A stretch of 64,000 nucleotides of DNA from Flavobacteriales bacterium (GTDB lineage: Bacteria > Bacteroidota > Bacteroidia > Flavobacteriales_F > PHOS-HE28), in assembly GCA_016715995.1 (NCBI GenBank), contig JADJXF010000011.1, positions 186,001 to 250,000 of the forward strand, read 5' to 3'. The translations under genes and the position numbers were made by a program. Position 1 is the stretch's first letter. The number at the start of each line of letters is the position of its first letter. Positions 62,342 to 64,000 of the stretch are shown piece after piece. The notes beneath the pieces are model-generated. The model was not told the DNA's origin. It was given only the letters and a program-made list of their open reading frames with translations, and did not search any database.

Positions 62342-63241
62342 TCACGAGCCCCGCATCATGTCCTGGTACTGACCGATGTGCCCGGGATCGATGATCTGCA
62401 GGGTGTTGAACATTTTGGTCTTGTCCGCAGGGTCGGCGGGCTTGAACAGCTCGATGATCTCGTTGAACTTGGCATTGAACACCACCTGAAGGTTGTAGCT
62501 CGCCGGCTTGGCCTGGTGAACGGTCTTGAGCTTCTCGATGCTCGCCGCAATCTTCTTGCGTGCCGCGGCCGCGTCCTCGGTCATGGCGTCCATGCCATGA
62601 CGATGATAATCGTACAGGAGTTCGCGCAGCGGGCGGAAGACCCCTTGCAGCTGGTTGTCCAGCAGCCAATAGCGGTTACGCTGGCTCTCGAACGCCTTCC
62701 ATCCGGTCTCGCCGGCGTTCTGCGCGTTGTTCACCACTTGCTGCGCTTGGTTATAGAACTCCGTTCCGCCCAAGGGGGTGAAACTGTCACCGTCGAGGCC
62801 AAGCACGAAATACGCATAGAAGCCGAGCACGGAGGAGAGGTTGTTCAGGAAGCGGTCCGGCGTGAATTCAATCTGCGTGTTCTCCAGGAAACTGAACTGG
62901 AACTGGTCGTCCACGAGATCCAGAATCGGGCTGTTGTAATCCGTGCCGTAAACAGGACGCGCGTAGATGACTTGCAAGGTTCCCTCGAAGCGGTCCGGCG
63001 CGGGCTGATTGCTGATGGTGATGAGCAGGTTGAGGTCGATGCGCTCACCGGGTGCGTAGTTGTAACTCGTGAATCGCCGGGAGTTGAAGAACTCCTTGAC
63101 GGCGATCTCGAGGGACTGGAACACGCGCGTCTGCGCCGTGGCGATCTGCGGTGCGATCACGCTCACCTGGCAATTGAACTCCTGGGCCGTTGAAAGCGCG
63201 GGCAACAGGCAGGCGATGAAAGCCGAACGGATGATGCGCAT
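62342..63241 (-). CDS. porD: Type IX secretion system protein PorD (DUF4835)
   Basis: The 299-residue exported protein (signal IIRSAFIACLLPALSTAQ) reads EFNCQVSVIAPQI, SLEIAVKEFFNSRRFT, RIDLNLLITISNQPAPDRFEGTLQVIYARPVYGTDYNSPILDLVDDQFQFSF and AYFVLGLDGDSFTPLGGTEFYNQAQQVV, all typical of DUF4835, which was named PorD for its link with T9SS in Bacteroidota. Its exact role in the secretion machine is not known. It overlaps the coaBC stop by 1 base (ATGA), so the two are coupled. Confidence 0.9.
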   Translation of the reverse strand: MRIIRSAFIACLLPALSTAQEFNCQVSVIAPQIATAQTRVFQSLEIAVKEFFNSRRFTSYNYAPGERIDLNLLITISNQPAPDRFEGTLQVIYARPVYGTDYNSPILDLVDDQFQFSFLENTQIEFTPDRFLNNLSSVLGFYAYFVLGLDGDSFTPLGGTEFYNQAQQVVNNAQNAGETGWKAFESQRNRYWLLDNQLQGVFRPLRELLYDYHRHGMDAMTEDAAAARKKIAASIEKLKTVHQAKPASYNLQVVFNAKFNEIIELFKPADPADKTKMFNTLQIIDPGHIGQYQDMMRGS

Positions 63242-64000
63242 CAGAGGATTTCTTCGAGGCGGTCCAAGATAGCGCGGGCCGCATCGCGCTTGCTCATCAA
63301 CGGCAGGCTCACGGGATCCTTGCCCCGAGCGAGAAGCGTCACCTTGTTGGTATCGGTCCCGAATCCGGCGCCCGCATCGCGCAGGCTGTTCAACACCAGC
63401 AGGTCGAGGTTCTTCCGGGTAAGCTTGTCCATGGCATTGACCATGGCATTCTCCGTCTCCAACGCGAAGCCGACCAGTCGCAAGCCTTCAGGCTTGTGGG
63501 CACCCATCCAGCCCAGGATGTCCTCGGTCGGTTCCAGATTGAGGTCGAGCGTTGCCTCCTTCTTCTTCACCTTCTCGGTGGCTGCGTGGGCAGGTCGAAA
63601 ATCGGCTACGGCAGCGCTCATGATCACGGCATTGCATGCAAGGAATCGCTCTTTGCAAGCAACAGCCATCTCCGCCGCGTTCGTTACGTCGGTGCGGATG
63701 ATGCCAGCTTGCTCGGAGGAAAGGCCGACCGGGCCGGTCACCAGTTCTATCTGCGCGCCACGGGCTGCGGCCTCTTCCGCCAAGGCGAAACCCATCTTCC
63801 CGCTGCTCCGGTTGCCGATGTACCGCACGGGGTCGATGGCTTCCTGCGTGGGTCCGGCGGTGACCAGCAGCCGCATGCCGTTCAACTTGCTTCGGCCAAT
63901 CAGCGCATCGATCACGGCAGCGAGGATGGTCTCGGGCTCGCTCATCCTGCCTTCGCCAACCAACCCGCTGGCCAGTTCACCACTCTCGGGACCGACGATG
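63241..64000 (-). CDS. coaBC: Phosphopantothenoylcysteine synthase/decarboxylase, C-terminal part (5' end outside window)
   Basis: The frame is open to the window edge, with GELASGLVGEGRMSEPETILAAVI before a run of CoaB: LLVTAGPTQEAIDPVRYIGNRSSGKMGFALAEEAA, VTNAAEMAVAC, IMSAAVADFRPA and NSLRDAGAGFGTDTNKVTLL. The CoaC part ends in the AEPE-type segment at the edge. The bifunctional enzyme makes 4'-phosphopantetheine for coenzyme A. The intact 5' part lies beyond 64000. Confidence 0.94.
   Translation of the reverse strand, partial: IVGPESGELASGLVGEGRMSEPETILAAVIDALIGRSKLNGMRLLVTAGPTQEAIDPVRYIGNRSSGKMGFALAEEAAARGAQIELVTGPVGLSSEQAGIIRTDVTNAAEMAVACKERFLACNAVIMSAAVADFRPAHAATEKVKKKEATLDLNLEPTEDILGWMGAHKPEGLRLVGFALETENAMVNAMDKLTRKNLDLLVLNSLRDAGAGFGTDTNKVTLLARGKDPVSLPLMSKRDAARAILDRLEEIL

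Noticed and set aside
1..64000. CRISPR array, tRNA or rRNA genes
   Set aside because: No regularly spaced repeats, cloverleaf sequences or rRNA signatures were recognised on either strand by eye; a tRNA search program would be decisive.

Overview
The window looks like a chromosomal segment of a GC-rich Bacteroidota of the Flavobacteriales type. Supporting signs are type IX secretion (T9SS) C-terminal sorting domains on several secreted proteins, a PorD/DUF4835 gene, the order parA-parB-DUF5683-dapB-lepB-lepB, a long NusB, a PUR/DUF3276 protein, and promoter boxes of the Bacteroidota TAnnTTyG type close to start codons. No rRNA, tRNA, CRISPR array, integrase or insertion sequence was recognised.

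Layout. 0-6.4 kb: end of a transketolase, an ECF sigma factor operon with a membrane partner and a Spy-like periplasmic protein, a class III aminotransferase, and a large secreted M43 metalloprotease. 6.5-13.4 kb: an orphan lipoprotein, a giant CUB-repeat T9SS protein and a GH2 beta-mannosidase, the last two each broken by one frameshift. 13.4-26.9 kb: cutC, a HisKA_2 histidine kinase, a DEAD-box helicase, a cyclophilin, an ATP10-like protein, an acyltransferase, a DnaQ-like exonuclease, the block leucine dehydrogenase-nusB-DUF1573-yajC-coaE-small membrane protein, an ABC exporter and a LamG T9SS protein.

27-32.2 kb is an accessory island of visibly lower GC. It holds a Cys/His-rich protein of unknown function, a 670-base gene-free stretch with two 122-bp direct repeats (120/122 identical) around a hairpin-rich spacer, a reverse transcriptase with a YADD active site, and, convergent and 3 bases away, a CoiA-like protein with a PD-(D/E)XK-type core and many CxxC knuckles. 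This is the best candidate for an undescribed system: a non-intron, non-retron RT with a probable upstream noncoding RNA, resembling the general plan of defence-associated RTs. That reading is inference.

32.2-37.8 kb: three small structural-type proteins (one frameshifted), a Cys-rich gene-free stretch, an MscS channel, a lone MNT nucleotidyltransferase between 49-bp direct repeats copied from the end of the neighbouring serine hydrolase, and a PUR-domain protein. 37.9-45.5 kb: housekeeping block (UPF0173 hydrolase, parA, parB, DUF5683, dapB, two signal peptidases, TPR lipoprotein, Nudix CoA hydrolase). 45.5-50.8 kb: a propeller/Y_Y_Y/adenylate cyclase co-transcribed with a TPR protein carrying a caspase fold whose catalytic Cys is replaced by Ala. 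50.9-64 kb: fabI, three tandem secreted proteins (lysyl oxidase-like, trypsin-like, propeller-like) sharing one 240-residue C-terminal module, then recN, porD and coaBC (cut by the window edge).
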